34,213 nucleotides of DNA from Acidobacteriota bacterium (lineage in GTDB: Bacteria > Acidobacteriota > Holophagae > Thermotomaculales > Thermotomaculaceae): positions 1 through 34,213 of the forward strand of contig JAADJC010000096.1 of the NCBI GenBank assembly GCA_013151025.1. Direction: 5' to 3'. A model generated the notes under the pieces. The model was given only the letters and a program-made list of their open reading frames with translations. It was not told the origin of the DNA and did not search any database. This document shows positions 8,301 through 16,741 of the stretch, piece by piece. Numbering within the stretch: position 1 is the stretch's first letter; each line of letters begins with the position of its first letter. A program made the position numbers and the translations under genes.

Positions 8301-10612
8301 TGGCAAAAAAACTGCTGATTGTAGAGTCTCCCGCAAAGTCCCGAACCATCTCAAAATACTTGGGGAAAGATTTCCAGGTTGAAGCCACCATGGGCCACAT
8401 TATCGACCTGCCCAAGTCCAAGCTGGGCGTGGATACTGACAACGACTTTGAGCCTCAGTATGTCGTAATCCCGGAAAAACAGAAGGTTGTGACTTCATTG
8501 AAAAGGAAAGCGGCATCAGCAGACGAAATTTTTCTCGCAGCTGACCCGGATCGTGAAGGAGAAGCCATATGCTGGCATCTCCAAAATATTCTGAAAAAGA
8601 AGGGCCGGGTTATTCATCGGGTCCTCTTCAATGAAATCACAAAAGCCAGTATTAAGAAAGCGGTTGAAAATCCCGGAAAAATTGATCTGGACAAGTTCAA
8701 CGCTCAGCAGACCCGCCGCATTGTAGATAGACTGGTCGGTTACAAAGTATCCCCTCTTCTCTGGGAAAAAGTCAAACGCGGCCTCTCTGCAGGCCGGGTA
8801 CAAACTGTAGCATTGAGAATCATCTGTGAACGGGAAAAAAAGATCCGCGCATTCAATAAAGAAGAATACTGGTCCATTACCGGTCATTTTATCACCGAAA
8901 AGGGAGAGGAAATTGTTGCAAAACTGGGCCGTGTTAAAGGCAAAAAAGTCCGGTCCGGTAACGCAAAAAGCGCTTTCATCATCTCCTCAAAAGAACAGGC
9001 CGATGAAATCCTTTCTCATCTGGAATCCGGGGTATTCACCATTGCCTCACTGGATAAAAAGGAAAAAAAACGGCGACCACTTCCCCCCTTCATCACCAGC
9101 AAAATGCAACAGGAAGCTTCCCGGGCATTGGGCTTTTCCGTCAAGAAAACCATGACTACCGCTCAACACCTCTACGAGGGGAAAGATATTGGGCAACAAG
9201 GCCTGGTCGGTCTTATCACTTACATGAGAACCGATTCCACCCGGATCGCCGCTCAGGCTATAGATGAGGCGCGAACTTTTATCAGTGAAACAATGGGAAA
9301 AGACATGATTCCGGCACGGCCCAATATCTTTGCGGCCAAATCCGGCGCCCAGGACGCCCACGAAGCAATACGACCGACTATGGTTCACCTGCATCCGGAT
9401 AAATTAAAAAAGCACCTGAGCCGTGATGAACTGGCGCTGTACACCCTCATCTGGAAACGCTTTGTCGCCTCCCAGATGATTCCCGCAATTCTCCATGAAA
9501 CCATCGTTACAATTCGCTCCGGTATTTATGACTTCATTGCCAATGGTACCACTCTTGTACAACCGGGGTTTTCTCAGGTTTACAACCCGGGAATCGCCAA
9601 AGATAAACTGTTGCCCCTCGTTTCCGAAAACGAAAAAGTTCAAGGAAAAAAATTGATTCCTGAACAGAATTTCACTTCACCCCCGGCTCGTTTCACCGAA
9701 GCCACACTGGTAAAAGAATTGGAAAGCAACGGTATTGGCAGACCCAGCACCTACGCATCCATTATCTCGGTTATTCAAAACCGGGAATACGCCGAACAGC
9801 AGGAAAAGAAATTCCACCCCACCGCCCTGGGAGAACTGGTCAATGACATTCTGATCAAGGCTTTTCCCGACATCTTTGAAGTCAGCTATACCGCTGAGCT
9901 TGAAAATCAACTGGACAGCATCGGCCAGGGCACCATGGACTGGCAGACTCTTCTGAAAACTTTTTATCAACGGTTTTCCGATGAGCTCAAGAACGCCTCA
10001 GAAACCATCGCAAATATCAAGCGTGACGGAATTTCCACTGATGAAAAGTGTGGGAAATGCGGTGCTCCCATGGTTATCAAGGTCGGGCGCTACGGTCTTT
10101 TCATGGCCTGCAGCAACTACCCCGATTGCAAGAATACCCGCGATCTGAGCAATGGAAACGAAGATGACCAGACAGAAGAGATCTGTCCGAAGTGCGGCAA
10201 ATCTCTTGTTCTGAAATCCGGTCGCTATGGGAAATATTTTCAATGCAGTGACTATCCGAAATGTGACTACCGGAAATCGAAAAAAAATGGAGAGGTAAAA
10301 GAGCTTGACCGAAACTGCCCCAAATGTGGAAAACCCCTTGTGGAACGGAAAGGGCGGTACGGAACTTTTGTTTCCTGCTCCGGATATCCGGAATGCCGAT
10401 ACATTGAAAACGGCAAAAAGGAACTGAACATCCCTTGCCCGAAGTGTAAAGATGGAAAGGTTGTTCAACGACACACCCGAAAGGGGAAAACATTTTACGG
10501 CTGTTCCCGTTATCCCGATTGCGACTACGTATCGTGGACACGGCCCGGTTCTGAAAAAAAAGCGGGTAAAAAGAAAAAAGCAGAAAAAACCGCCTCATCG
10601 GAATCAGATTAA
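8300..10612 (+). CDS. topA: DNA topoisomerase I
   Basis: A type IA topoisomerase of 770 residues that relaxes negative supercoils through a transient 5'-phosphotyrosine link. The N-terminal Toprim domain shows LLIVESPAKS with its catalytic Glu and ADPDREGE at residues 81-88. The catalytic tyrosine is Tyr308 in GLITYMRTDST. From about residue 578 the C-terminus holds four Cys4 zinc ribbons (CGKCG...C...C, CPKCGK..., CPKCGKP..., CPKCKDG...), which bind DNA, then a Lys-rich tail. The ATG overlaps the dprA stop, so it is coupled to dprA. The dprA-topA pairing is common in bacteria. Confidence 0.98.
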   Translation: MAKKLLIVESPAKSRTISKYLGKDFQVEATMGHIIDLPKSKLGVDTDNDFEPQYVVIPEKQKVVTSLKRKAASADEIFLAADPDREGEAICWHLQNILKKKGRVIHRVLFNEITKASIKKAVENPGKIDLDKFNAQQTRRIVDRLVGYKVSPLLWEKVKRGLSAGRVQTVALRIICEREKKIRAFNKEEYWSITGHFITEKGEEIVAKLGRVKGKKVRSGNAKSAFIISSKEQADEILSHLESGVFTIASLDKKEKKRRPLPPFITSKMQQEASRALGFSVKKTMTTAQHLYEGKDIGQQGLVGLITYMRTDSTRIAAQAIDEARTFISETMGKDMIPARPNIFAAKSGAQDAHEAIRPTMVHLHPDKLKKHLSRDELALYTLIWKRFVASQMIPAILHETIVTIRSGIYDFIANGTTLVQPGFSQVYNPGIAKDKLLPLVSENEKVQGKKLIPEQNFTSPPARFTEATLVKELESNGIGRPSTYASIISVIQNREYAEQQEKKFHPTALGELVNDILIKAFPDIFEVSYTAELENQLDSIGQGTMDWQTLLKTFYQRFSDELKNASETIANIKRDGISTDEKCGKCGAPMVIKVGRYGLFMACSNYPDCKNTRDLSNGNEDDQTEEICPKCGKSLVLKSGRYGKYFQCSDYPKCDYRKSKKNGEVKELDRNCPKCGKPLVERKGRYGTFVSCSGYPECRYIENGKKELNIPCPKCKDGKVVQRHTRKGKTFYGCSRYPDCDYVSWTRPGSEKKAGKKKKAEKTASSESD

Positions 10613-10620
10613 AAAGTTCT

Positions 10621-10648
10621 TTGCAATGCAGGGTTGTTGCATTATAAT
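10621..10648 (+). promoter_or_regulatory. Promoter of rpmE-prfA-prmC-murA
   Basis: TTGCAA (10621-10626) and TATAAT (10643-10648) with a 16-base spacer lie directly after topA and upstream of rpmE. A short AATGCA...TGCATT dyad lies between and over the elements. This gives the ribosomal/termination genes their own start about 30 bases before the rpmE ATG. Confidence 0.7.
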
Positions 10649-10684
10649 GTGAACCCTGAGTGGATATTTAAGGAGGATTGTGCA

Positions 10685-10894
10685 ATGAAAAAGGACATTC
10701 ACCCGGAATATAATGAAGTGACCGTCACCTGTGCCTGTGGCAACACATTCAAGACCCGGTCAACCCAAAAGGAAATTTCGGTGGAAATATGCTCGGCTTG
10801 TCATCCCTTTTTTACAGGGAAACAGAAACTCATTGATGCCGCCGGCCGCGTTGAGAAATTCAACCGCCGCTATGGGAACAAGGGGAAAAACTGA
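10685..10894 (+). CDS. rpmE: 50S ribosomal protein L31
   Basis: A 69-residue protein beginning [20 protein letters not shown], typical of L31. It keeps the zinc-binding cysteines (CAC near residues 16-18, CSAC near 37-40), so it is the zinc-containing C+ form, and ends with the characteristic [11 protein letters not shown] segment. The ATG at 10685 is chosen over an upstream in-frame start because it matches the family N-terminus and follows AGGAGG by 8 bases. It is the first gene of the run leading to prfA, a common bacterial arrangement. Confidence 0.96.
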   Translation: MKKDIHPEYNEVTVTCACGNTFKTRSTQKEISVEICSACHPFFTGKQKLIDAAGRVEKFNRRYGNKGKN

Positions 10895-10903
10895 GCACCG
10901 CAA

Positions 10904-11984
10904 ATGTTTGATAAACTTGCGGACATTGAAAGTGAATTTATTATTGACACGAAAAATGAATGATCCTGACGTGGCTCAGGATCATTCTCTTTTTCGGGAA
11001 ATTTCCAAACAACATTCCGAACTTGAACCTCTCGTTTCCGCCTATCGGAACTACCACCGGATAAATAACCAGATAAGCGATACACACGAAATTCTTTCCG
11101 ACTCCGAAAGCGACCGGGAAATGAAGCTATTGGCCGAAGAAGAACTCACTTCTTTGAAGGAAGAACTATCAGAGGTCAAAGAACAGTTGAAAATTCTACT
11201 CCTGCCCAAAGACCCCAACGACGAACGAAATGTCGTACTGGAAATACGCGCAGGTACCGGTGGGGATGAAGCCGCCCTCTTTGCTGCGGAGATCTTTCGC
11301 ATGTACAGCCGCTATGCGGAAAAACACAAGTGGAAACTTGAAATCATGGACATCAACCAGATTGGTGTCGGTGGATTGAAGGAAGTGGTCGCTGTCATTG
11401 AAGGACGATATGCATACTCCAGACTGAAGTATGAAAGCGGTGTCCATCGGGTACAGCGGGTTCCACAAACCGAGTCAGGGGGGCGCATCCACACATCGGC
11501 TATCACAGTAGCAGTATTGCCGGAAGTGGATGCGGTGGAAGTCAAAATCAGTGAAAAAGACCTGCGCATTGACCGGTATTGTTCTTCCGGCCCCGGCGGC
11601 CAATCGGTAAACACCACATATTCCGCTATTCGCATTACCCACATTCCCACAGGCCTTGTAGTCACATGCCAGGATGAAAAATCCCAGATCAAGAACAAAG
11701 AAAAGGCCATGCGGGTGCTTCGTTCCCGTCTCTATGAGATGGAACAGGAAAAACAACACGCAGAAATCGCAAAAGACCGAAAAAGCCAGGTTGGAACAGG
11801 GGACCGAAGTGAGAAAATCCGTACTTACAATTTCCCCCAGAGCCGTATTACAGATCACCGCATCGGGAAAACAATTCACCAGCTGACGGCATTTCTGGAC
11901 GGTGAACTGGATGAAGTTATCGACGCCCTCATTACTCATTACCAGACAATCGCCATGAAGGAAGCGTCCACTGCCCGGAGTTGA
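10904..11984 (+). CDS. prfA: Peptide chain release factor 1, frameshifted near the 5' end
   Basis: RF1 ends translation at UAA and UAG. The body, from the in-frame ATG at 10956, has the recognition loop in RVPQTE (PxT motif), the catalytic GGQ in [12 protein letters not shown] and the C-terminal [13 protein letters not shown] motif. The canonical N-terminus is in another frame: ATG at 10904 gives [12 protein letters not shown], the expected RF1 start, but runs into TGA at 10961. The frames are reconciled either by two missing bases near 10937-10946 (leading into [11 protein letters not shown], total 360 aa) or by one extra base in the A5 run at 10952-10956 (359 aa). RF1 is essential, so a consensus error or a recoding event is likelier than a dead gene. 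Initiation at 10956 would drop the first helix and lacks a Shine-Dalgarno site. Confidence 0.93.
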
Positions 11985-11992
11985 CCCGAAAA

Positions 11993-12850
11993 ATGGACAG
12001 TAACGAATCTACACGTATTCACCTTCAACGTGCCATAAAGAAGCTTCAAGGTGCCCAAAATTCTACTCCTCAACAGGATATTACCGCCATTTTATCCGGC
12101 CTGTTCCGCATTCCCCGATATCGGGCTGTAACAGGTGATTTTACCCTCGTTCCCGAAGAGTGGAAACATTTTCATGAGCTTATTAAAAAGCGAACTGGCC
12201 ACGAACCCCTTCAATACATCCTCGGCAAATGCAATTTCTGGAAATCTGAATTCTTTGTGACGCCTGATGTATTGATTCCCCGCCCGGAGACAGAACACCT
12301 TGTAGAAACCGCACTGGAACACCTGCCTTCTGATGCGGAAAGAACAGTCGTGGATTGCTGCACCGGCTCCGGATGTGTGGCCGTTTCCCTCGCATTGGAA
12401 CGTCCGATGTCCCAAGTCATAGGCTGCGATATTTCCCCCGCTGCACTGAGAACAGCAGAAAAAAACAGAAGATATCTTCTTGCCGCCAATTGCCATTTCC
12501 TCGCATCAGATATGCTGGCATCCTTTTCGTCATCATCTGTGAACCTCATCACGGCTAACCCGCCCTATGTCGCTGTTAAAGAAACACCCTCCCTTCAGCC
12601 GGAGCTCTCCTTTGAACCCCGTGAAGCACTGTTTTCCGAAGATGACGGACTTGCCCATATTCGTTCCCTCCTGGAACAAGCCCCTGCCATCCTTAAAAAA
12701 AATGGGTGCCTTGCCTTCGAGTTCGGGTATAATCAGGGGGAAGCTATACCGAGACTGGTGGAAAGCACCGCTTCCAGAACCATCCGCCAGTTTAAAATAA
12801 TAAAGGACTTAGGCGGCCATGAGCGAATTGGACTTATACAGTATGCTTGA
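11993..12850 (+). CDS. prmC: Release factor glutamine methyltransferase PrmC
   Basis: PrmC methylates the GGQ glutamine of release factors using SAM, so its place directly behind prfA fits its role. The protein has about 285 residues. The helical N-terminal substrate-binding domain includes PLQYILGKCNFWKSEFFV and the LIPRPETE motif. The Rossmann SAM site is VVDCCTGSGCVAVSLA, and the catalytic NPPY motif is present (ITANPPYVAV, near residue 190). The start is uncertain: TTG at 11981 overlaps the prfA stop, and ATG at 11993 lies 12 bases after GGAG. The 3' end overlaps murA. Confidence 0.95.
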   Translation: MDSNESTRIHLQRAIKKLQGAQNSTPQQDITAILSGLFRIPRYRAVTGDFTLVPEEWKHFHELIKKRTGHEPLQYILGKCNFWKSEFFVTPDVLIPRPETEHLVETALEHLPSDAERTVVDCCTGSGCVAVSLALERPMSQVIGCDISPAALRTAEKNRRYLLAANCHFLASDMLASFSSSSVNLITANPPYVAVKETPSLQPELSFEPREALFSEDDGLAHIRSLLEQAPAILKKNGCLAFEFGYNQGEAIPRLVESTASRTIRQFKIIKDLGGHERIGLIQYA

Positions 12851-14105
12851 TAAGTTAGTAATTCAGGGAGGAAATCCCCTGACAGGTGAAGTACACATTT
12901 CCGGGGCAAAGAACGCTACATTGCCCCTGATTGCCGCATCCATCCTCTCCGAAGACGGCCTTGAACTGGAAAATGTGCCGGATGTAATGGATGTCCGAAC
13001 CCTCCTGAAAGCAATGGAACGTCTGGGAGCAATCGTCGATTTTCAGGCGGAAACAGGGAAATTGCTCCTGAATACATCAAAGGTTCGCCCGGATGAAATT
13101 CCCTACGATATTGTGAGAAAAATGCGGGCCTCCGTCCTCCTGATGGGGCCACTCCTGGGGCGTTTCCGGGAAGCCCATGTGTACACGCCAGGGGGATGTG
13201 CAATCGGTTCCCGGCCCATAGACGAGCATATCCACGCATTCCAGAAATTGGGTGCGGATCACAGAATTGAATCCGGCTTCGCCATCCTTCGGGCTCCTAA
13301 AATAAAGGGGACCCGAATTCTGTTTGACCGTGTGACAGTAACAGGAACGGAAAATACCGTCATGGCTGCCGTACTGGCTGAAGGAGAAACCGTTATTGAT
13401 CACGCAGCCAATGAACCTGAAGTCGCCGACTTATGTGATTGTTTAAAAAACATGGGGGCAAAAATTGATGGAATCGGAACAGGCCGCATTAGCATTGAAG
13501 GCGTCCCTACCCTTCACCGAACCACCCACAAGGTAATTCCCGATCGGATTGAAGCCGGTACCTACATGATGGCAATAGCGGCCAGTGGAGGCAATGGCAC
13601 ATTAACTGCGGTGAATCCCGAACACCTCCGTATTCCCATTGAAAAATTGGTGGAAGCCGGTGTCACCGTGGTGACAGGGAAAGATACAATTTCAGTGGAG
13701 GCGCCCCACGGCGTTCACCCGGTGGATGTGGAAACTTCCCCCTACCCTGGCTTTCCCACAGACCTGCAGGCCCAGTTCATGGCATTGCTGACACAGGCGG
13801 AAGGCGTGTCATTTATTAAAGAAACTATTTTTGAAAATCGGTTTCAGCATGTTCAGGAATTAAATCGCCTGGGCGCCAGGCTGAAAATTGACGGCAATCG
13901 TGTCATTGTGCGGGGCGGAACCACACTCCAGGGAGCGGAAGTGATGGCCACTGACCTCCGCGCCAGCGCTTCACTGGTTATTGCCGGACTCACCGCATCC
14001 GGCACGACAACGATCCATCGCATCTACCACCTTGACCGAGGCTATCACAATTTCGAGGCAAAACTTCGGAGCCTCGGTGCCGACATCTCCCGGGTATCAG
14101 ACTGA
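12843..14105 (+). CDS. murA: UDP-N-acetylglucosamine 1-carboxyvinyltransferase MurA
   Basis: MurA transfers enolpyruvate from PEP to UDP-GlcNAc, the first committed step of peptidoglycan synthesis. The 420-residue form starting [10 protein letters not shown] at 12843 fits the family N-terminus and length; a start at 12819 would add [22 protein letters not shown] near residue 20 is the conserved substrate loop. The catalytic, fosfomycin-reactive Cys is present in [12 protein letters not shown], so the enzyme should be drug-sensitive. The gene overlaps the end of prmC by 8 bases and closes the plus-strand housekeeping run. Confidence 0.97.
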   Translation: MLDKLVIQGGNPLTGEVHISGAKNATLPLIAASILSEDGLELENVPDVMDVRTLLKAMERLGAIVDFQAETGKLLLNTSKVRPDEIPYDIVRKMRASVLLMGPLLGRFREAHVYTPGGCAIGSRPIDEHIHAFQKLGADHRIESGFAILRAPKIKGTRILFDRVTVTGTENTVMAAVLAEGETVIDHAANEPEVADLCDCLKNMGAKIDGIGTGRISIEGVPTLHRTTHKVIPDRIEAGTYMMAIAASGGNGTLTAVNPEHLRIPIEKLVEAGVTVVTGKDTISVEAPHGVHPVDVETSPYPGFPTDLQAQFMALLTQAEGVSFIKETIFENRFQHVQELNRLGARLKIDGNRVIVRGGTTLQGAEVMATDLRASASLVIAGLTASGTTTIHRIYHLDRGYHNFEAKLRSLGADISRVSD

Positions 14106-14114
14106 GAAAAGAAA

Positions 14115-14160
14115 GTGATGGGTGATGCCGTGCCTTCGGCACTGTGATGAGTGATGAGTG
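14115..14160. repeat. Intergenic GTGAT-rich hairpin repeat, copy 1
   Basis: GTGATGGGTGATGCCG is followed by a hairpin (TGCCG...CGGCA, or alternatively GTGCC-TTC-GGCAC at 14130-14142) and then CTGTGATGAGTGATGAGTG. The same plan recurs in inverse orientation at 26390-26440, and the GTGATGGGTGATG part recurs at 16645-16670. It lies in the spacer between the convergent murA and AmgK-like genes. No T-tract follows the hairpin, so it is not a standard terminator. Confidence 0.6.
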
Positions 14161-14233
14161 GGAACAAAGAAAGATTACTGCCCATTTGCAACTCCTTAAT
14201 CTTCCACCCTTCCCCTGTCATTCACATGCACTT

Positions 14234-15133
14234 TCACTCGCACTTATATCCGGAGGCCGCAACGGAGTCCATCAGCTTTTTCCAGCTTTTCAATTCCTGC
14301 TTCAACCCAAGAGTATTGAGATGGGATGCTACGTGGCGCATTGCAAGGGGAACAGATTCCCTAAACCACGTCTTCCCCTGCTTGTAGCCGAACCACGCGA
14401 ATGTCCCCAACGCCTTCAGATTCCGCTGCAATGCGACCCAGCGAAAAATTGGGGTGTTCATCCGCAGCTCGACTTCCGATGCCATTTCCGTAAGATTCAG
14501 ATAATTGTCAAAAAGCAATGAAACGTTGTCGTAAAATACCGGCGCCATCCGGGTGTCCTGAAAATCAATGACGCAGATTTTGCCGTTTAGAACCAGAATG
14601 TTACGAAAATGATAGTCCCGATGGGCCAGTTTCCAATCTCCGCCCTTCAATATTCGGACAATCTCAGCGCAAAGTGGTTGCAACCAGGAAATATCAAGAT
14701 TCTTAAAAATCGTGTCCCCGGCGTGGTCCAGAAAAAAGTTCAGTTCCCACTCCACATCAATCCCTTTTTCCGCTCTTCCCGGATTTCTTTGTTCAAGTGA
14801 TTGAATCAACGGAATCAACCGGTATACGGATCGGACAAAGGCAACTTTTTCATTGAACGTATCTAATTGATGAAACCAGGCAACGCCGTCGGCATCTCCC
14901 CAGTCTTCCAGGCTCATTTCCATTCGGTCCCGGTTCACATCCAGAATTTCCGGAACCTGGATTCCCCCGGCCCGGTAGCGCTTCGTCCACAACAGATAAT
15001 TGTCGAAAGATTCGGCTCCATCGGCGGGATATTTTACAAGGATATGCCCCCGGCCCCGATAATACGTCCGGCTGGAGGCGTCTCCTTTCAATGGAACGTA
15101 ATCAGATGGAATCCCTGAAAACTGCGACTTCAT
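14234..15133 (-). CDS. AmgK-like aminoglycoside-phosphotransferase-family sugar kinase
   Basis: A 299-residue kinase of the APH fold. The catalytic loop LAHRDYHFRNILVLNG (HxDxxxxN) and the metal-binding VIDFQDTRMAPVFYD are intact, and the N-terminal lobe has SRTYYRGRGHILVKYP. In Pseudomonas, AmgK phosphorylates MurNAc/GlcNAc at the anomeric position for peptidoglycan recycling, and MurU then makes UDP-MurNAc. The MurU-like gene two positions upstream and murA next door support that role here; another small-molecule kinase role is possible. The ATG at 15133 is chosen because GGGAGG precedes it by 5 bases and the MKSQ start follows the radC stop by 1 base; an upstream in-frame start adds 16 residues inside radC. 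Confidence 0.8.
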   Translation of the reverse strand: MKSQFSGIPSDYVPLKGDASSRTYYRGRGHILVKYPADGAESFDNYLLWTKRYRAGGIQVPEILDVNRDRMEMSLEDWGDADGVAWFHQLDTFNEKVAFVRSVYRLIPLIQSLEQRNPGRAEKGIDVEWELNFFLDHAGDTIFKNLDISWLQPLCAEIVRILKGGDWKLAHRDYHFRNILVLNGKICVIDFQDTRMAPVFYDNVSLLFDNYLNLTEMASEVELRMNTPIFRWVALQRNLKALGTFAWFGYKQGKTWFRESVPLAMRHVASHLNTLGLKQELKSWKKLMDSVAASGYKCE

Positions 15134-15134
15134 A

Positions 15135-15791
15135 TCAACCTCCCAGTTCGCCCCGTTCAGCCAGGGAAACAAAACCCACATGGGAAAAAATAAGATGGTC
15201 CTGGAGGTTCAGTTCAATCAATCGGCATGCCTGATTCAGTTTTTTTGTAATCTGCAGGTCTTCCCTGCTGGGGGCAAGATTTCCGGAAGGATGGTTGTGG
15301 GCCACAATAATGGCGGCCGCTTCCAGCTTCAATGCTTTTTTAAGAATTTCAGATACGAAAACCGGAGCCGCACTGTGGTTTCCACGAAACATCTGCTCAA
15401 ATTCGATTAACGCACCCTGTGAATCGAGAAACAACACGTAAAACCGTTCGCTTCCATCATGGGACACCCGACTTTTCAAAAAACTGTGGACATCTTCCGG
15501 AGAGGAAAATCGGTTTTCCCGATTAATAAGCAGGCTGTCATAGTAGCGACGTGCCAACTCCATAACAGCTACCAATGTGGCGACCTTTGCTTTTCCAAGC
15601 CCTTTTACTGCAAGAAGTTCGTCAATGGTGCGATCGAACAGCACGGAAAGGCCGCCACCCCCTGACAACAGCTCATCCGATAATTCCACAACCCCCTTCC
15701 CCGACACACCGGTTCTAAGCAAAATGGCAACCAGCTCTCCATCCGTCAATGCTTTTGGCCCCAATTCCAACAGCCTTTCCCTGGGTTTCAT
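15135..15791 (-). CDS. radC: RadC-family JAB/MPN-domain protein
   Basis: A 218-residue protein with an N-terminal UPF0758 helix-hairpin-helix region (ELLAVKGLGKAKVATLVAVMELARR) and a C-terminal JAMM metalloprotease-like domain. The zinc motif is complete: a Glu upstream, then VAHNHPSGNLAPSREDL (HxHPSG...D). Despite its historical name, RadC has no proven DNA-repair role in most bacteria. It overlaps the MurU-like gene upstream (ATGA) and is followed after 1 base by the AmgK-like gene, so all three are likely co-transcribed. The N-terminus starts directly at MKPRERLLELGPKALTDGEL, slightly shorter than usual. Confidence 0.93.
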   Translation of the reverse strand: MKPRERLLELGPKALTDGELVAILLRTGVSGKGVVELSDELLSGGGGLSVLFDRTIDELLAVKGLGKAKVATLVAVMELARRYYDSLLINRENRFSSPEDVHSFLKSRVSHDGSERFYVLFLDSQGALIEFEQMFRGNHSAAPVFVSEILKKALKLEAAAIIVAHNHPSGNLAPSREDLQITKKLNQACRLIELNLQDHLIFSHVGFVSLAERGELGG

Positions 15792-16609
15792 GCCAATATT
15801 TCTCCTTCCACTGTGACACCCGGCTCTATTTCTCCCCTGAACAGGATGCTGTCATTCAGAATCGCTCCCGCCCAGACAATCCCTTCACCGTAAACGACAC
15901 TGTTTTGAATAATTGCCCCGGGCTCCACTCTGGCCCCCGGATAAATAAATCCGTCCTGTCCCGCTACGTACCGGTGCACAGCGAGTAGTCCACTTCTCGT
16001 CCCACAGTCAAACCAGTTTCCATGAAACATTTCCGCGCCTAATTTACCCGCCTTAATCAATTCCCGGTACACCGGCACAATGGACGGGCCTTTTACCATG
16101 GACACAATCTCAGGAGATACTATCTGGCAACCTGTAAAAAAGAAATCACCCGAACCAAGGCCAATAACCTGTCCGTTTTCCGCATCTATTCCGGTTGCGT
16201 CAAGAGAATCAGGTCGGCGCATCAGCACAAGGGTAATGAGATTATGGCTATTTCGGTGACGGTGAACCAGTCGGCCGGCGAATTCCCCGTCATCAAAAAA
16301 CAGAGCATCGCCGTTTACAACCAGCATTTCCTCATCGAAAAATGCCCCCAAACCCAAGAGGTACCCCCCCGTGCCGAGAATCTCCGGTTCTTCAAATACA
16401 ACCAGGCTTTTTGATTTTCCGAAAGTTCGAATCTGAGATGTAAGATGATGGGCATTGATACCAATCTCCGTCGCCCCAGCCCCGTAAAGAAGCCCAAGCC
16501 CATAATCCGCAAGCACCCTGTCCATAAGGGGCACCAGTGCCTTCGGTACATGACGAGTCATCGGCAGTAAACGGGTACCCAGCCCGGCGGCAAGGAGAAA
16601 CCCTTTCAT
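15788..16609 (-). CDS. Sugar-phosphate nucleotidyltransferase, MurU-like
   Basis: A 273-residue protein with the NTP-transferase signature LLAAGLGTRLLPMT...PKAL at its N-terminus and the metal-binding VNGDALF near residue 100. The C-terminus, from about residue 222, carries left-handed beta-helix-like hexapeptide turns (FIYPGARVEPGAIIQNSVVYGEGIVWAGAIL). The closest functional idea is MurU, which makes UDP-MurNAc from MurNAc-1-phosphate, because an AmgK-like kinase sits in the same operon. Mannose-1-phosphate or glucose-1-phosphate nucleotidyltransferase activity cannot be excluded, and classical MurU lacks the hexapeptide tail. No Shine-Dalgarno sequence is visible before the ATG. Confidence 0.82.
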   Translation of the reverse strand: MKGFLLAAGLGTRLLPMTRHVPKALVPLMDRVLADYGLGLLYGAGATEIGINAHHLTSQIRTFGKSKSLVVFEEPEILGTGGYLLGLGAFFDEEMLVVNGDALFFDDGEFAGRLVHRHRNSHNLITLVLMRRPDSLDATGIDAENGQVIGLGSGDFFFTGCQIVSPEIVSMVKGPSIVPVYRELIKAGKLGAEMFHGNWFDCGTRSGLLAVHRYVAGQDGFIYPGARVEPGAIIQNSVVYGEGIVWAGAILNDSILFRGEIEPGVTVEGEILA

Positions 16610-16644
16610 GGCTGATAGAATAGGAGTTGGGGTAAGACGGGGAA

Positions 16645-16670
16645 GTGATGGGTGATGGGTGATGAGTGAC
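16645..16670. repeat. Intergenic GTGATGGGTGATG repeat, copy 2
   Basis: Three near-perfect 8-base units, GTGATGGG, GTGATGGG and GTGATGAG, then GTGAC, lie between the phosphodiesterase-like and nucleotidyltransferase genes. The unit sequence matches the first part of the repeat at 14115, but this copy has no hairpin. Confidence 0.6.
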
Positions 16671-16741
16671 GAGTTGGAAAAAGAAACGAATGGCTCACTT
16701 CCTGGTTCTTCTGTCCTTGGCTTCCCCCTCCAGTGTGAAAA

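Noticed and set aside
9998-10598. Long antisense ORFs opposite the topA zinc-ribbon region
   Set aside because: They are frame shadows of a conserved gene, with no start signals and low-information Cys/Phe-rich translations.
10958-10964. Programmed +1 frameshift at GAA-UGA-U in prfA, by analogy with prfB
   Set aside because: Skipping one base at UGA does enter the right frame (…NE-DPDV), but GAA re-pairs badly in +1, there is no upstream Shine-Dalgarno stimulator, and the residues LTRKMN just before this point, in the other frame, already look like RF1.
11475-11939. Antisense ORF of 154 codons within prfA
   Set aside because: The sense strand carries the RF1 GGQ and anticodon-like motifs; the antisense frame has no ribosome binding site or family resemblance.
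14228-14243. GCACTTTCACTYGCAC shared between 14228-14243 and 22320-22335
   Set aside because: Fifteen of 16 bases match, but one copy is the coding end of the AmgK-like gene and there are only two copies. Chance or low-complexity similarity cannot be excluded.
14115-16670. CRISPR-like reading of the GTGATGGG repeats
   Set aside because: Units are 8 bases, tandem without spacers, and no cas genes are present.
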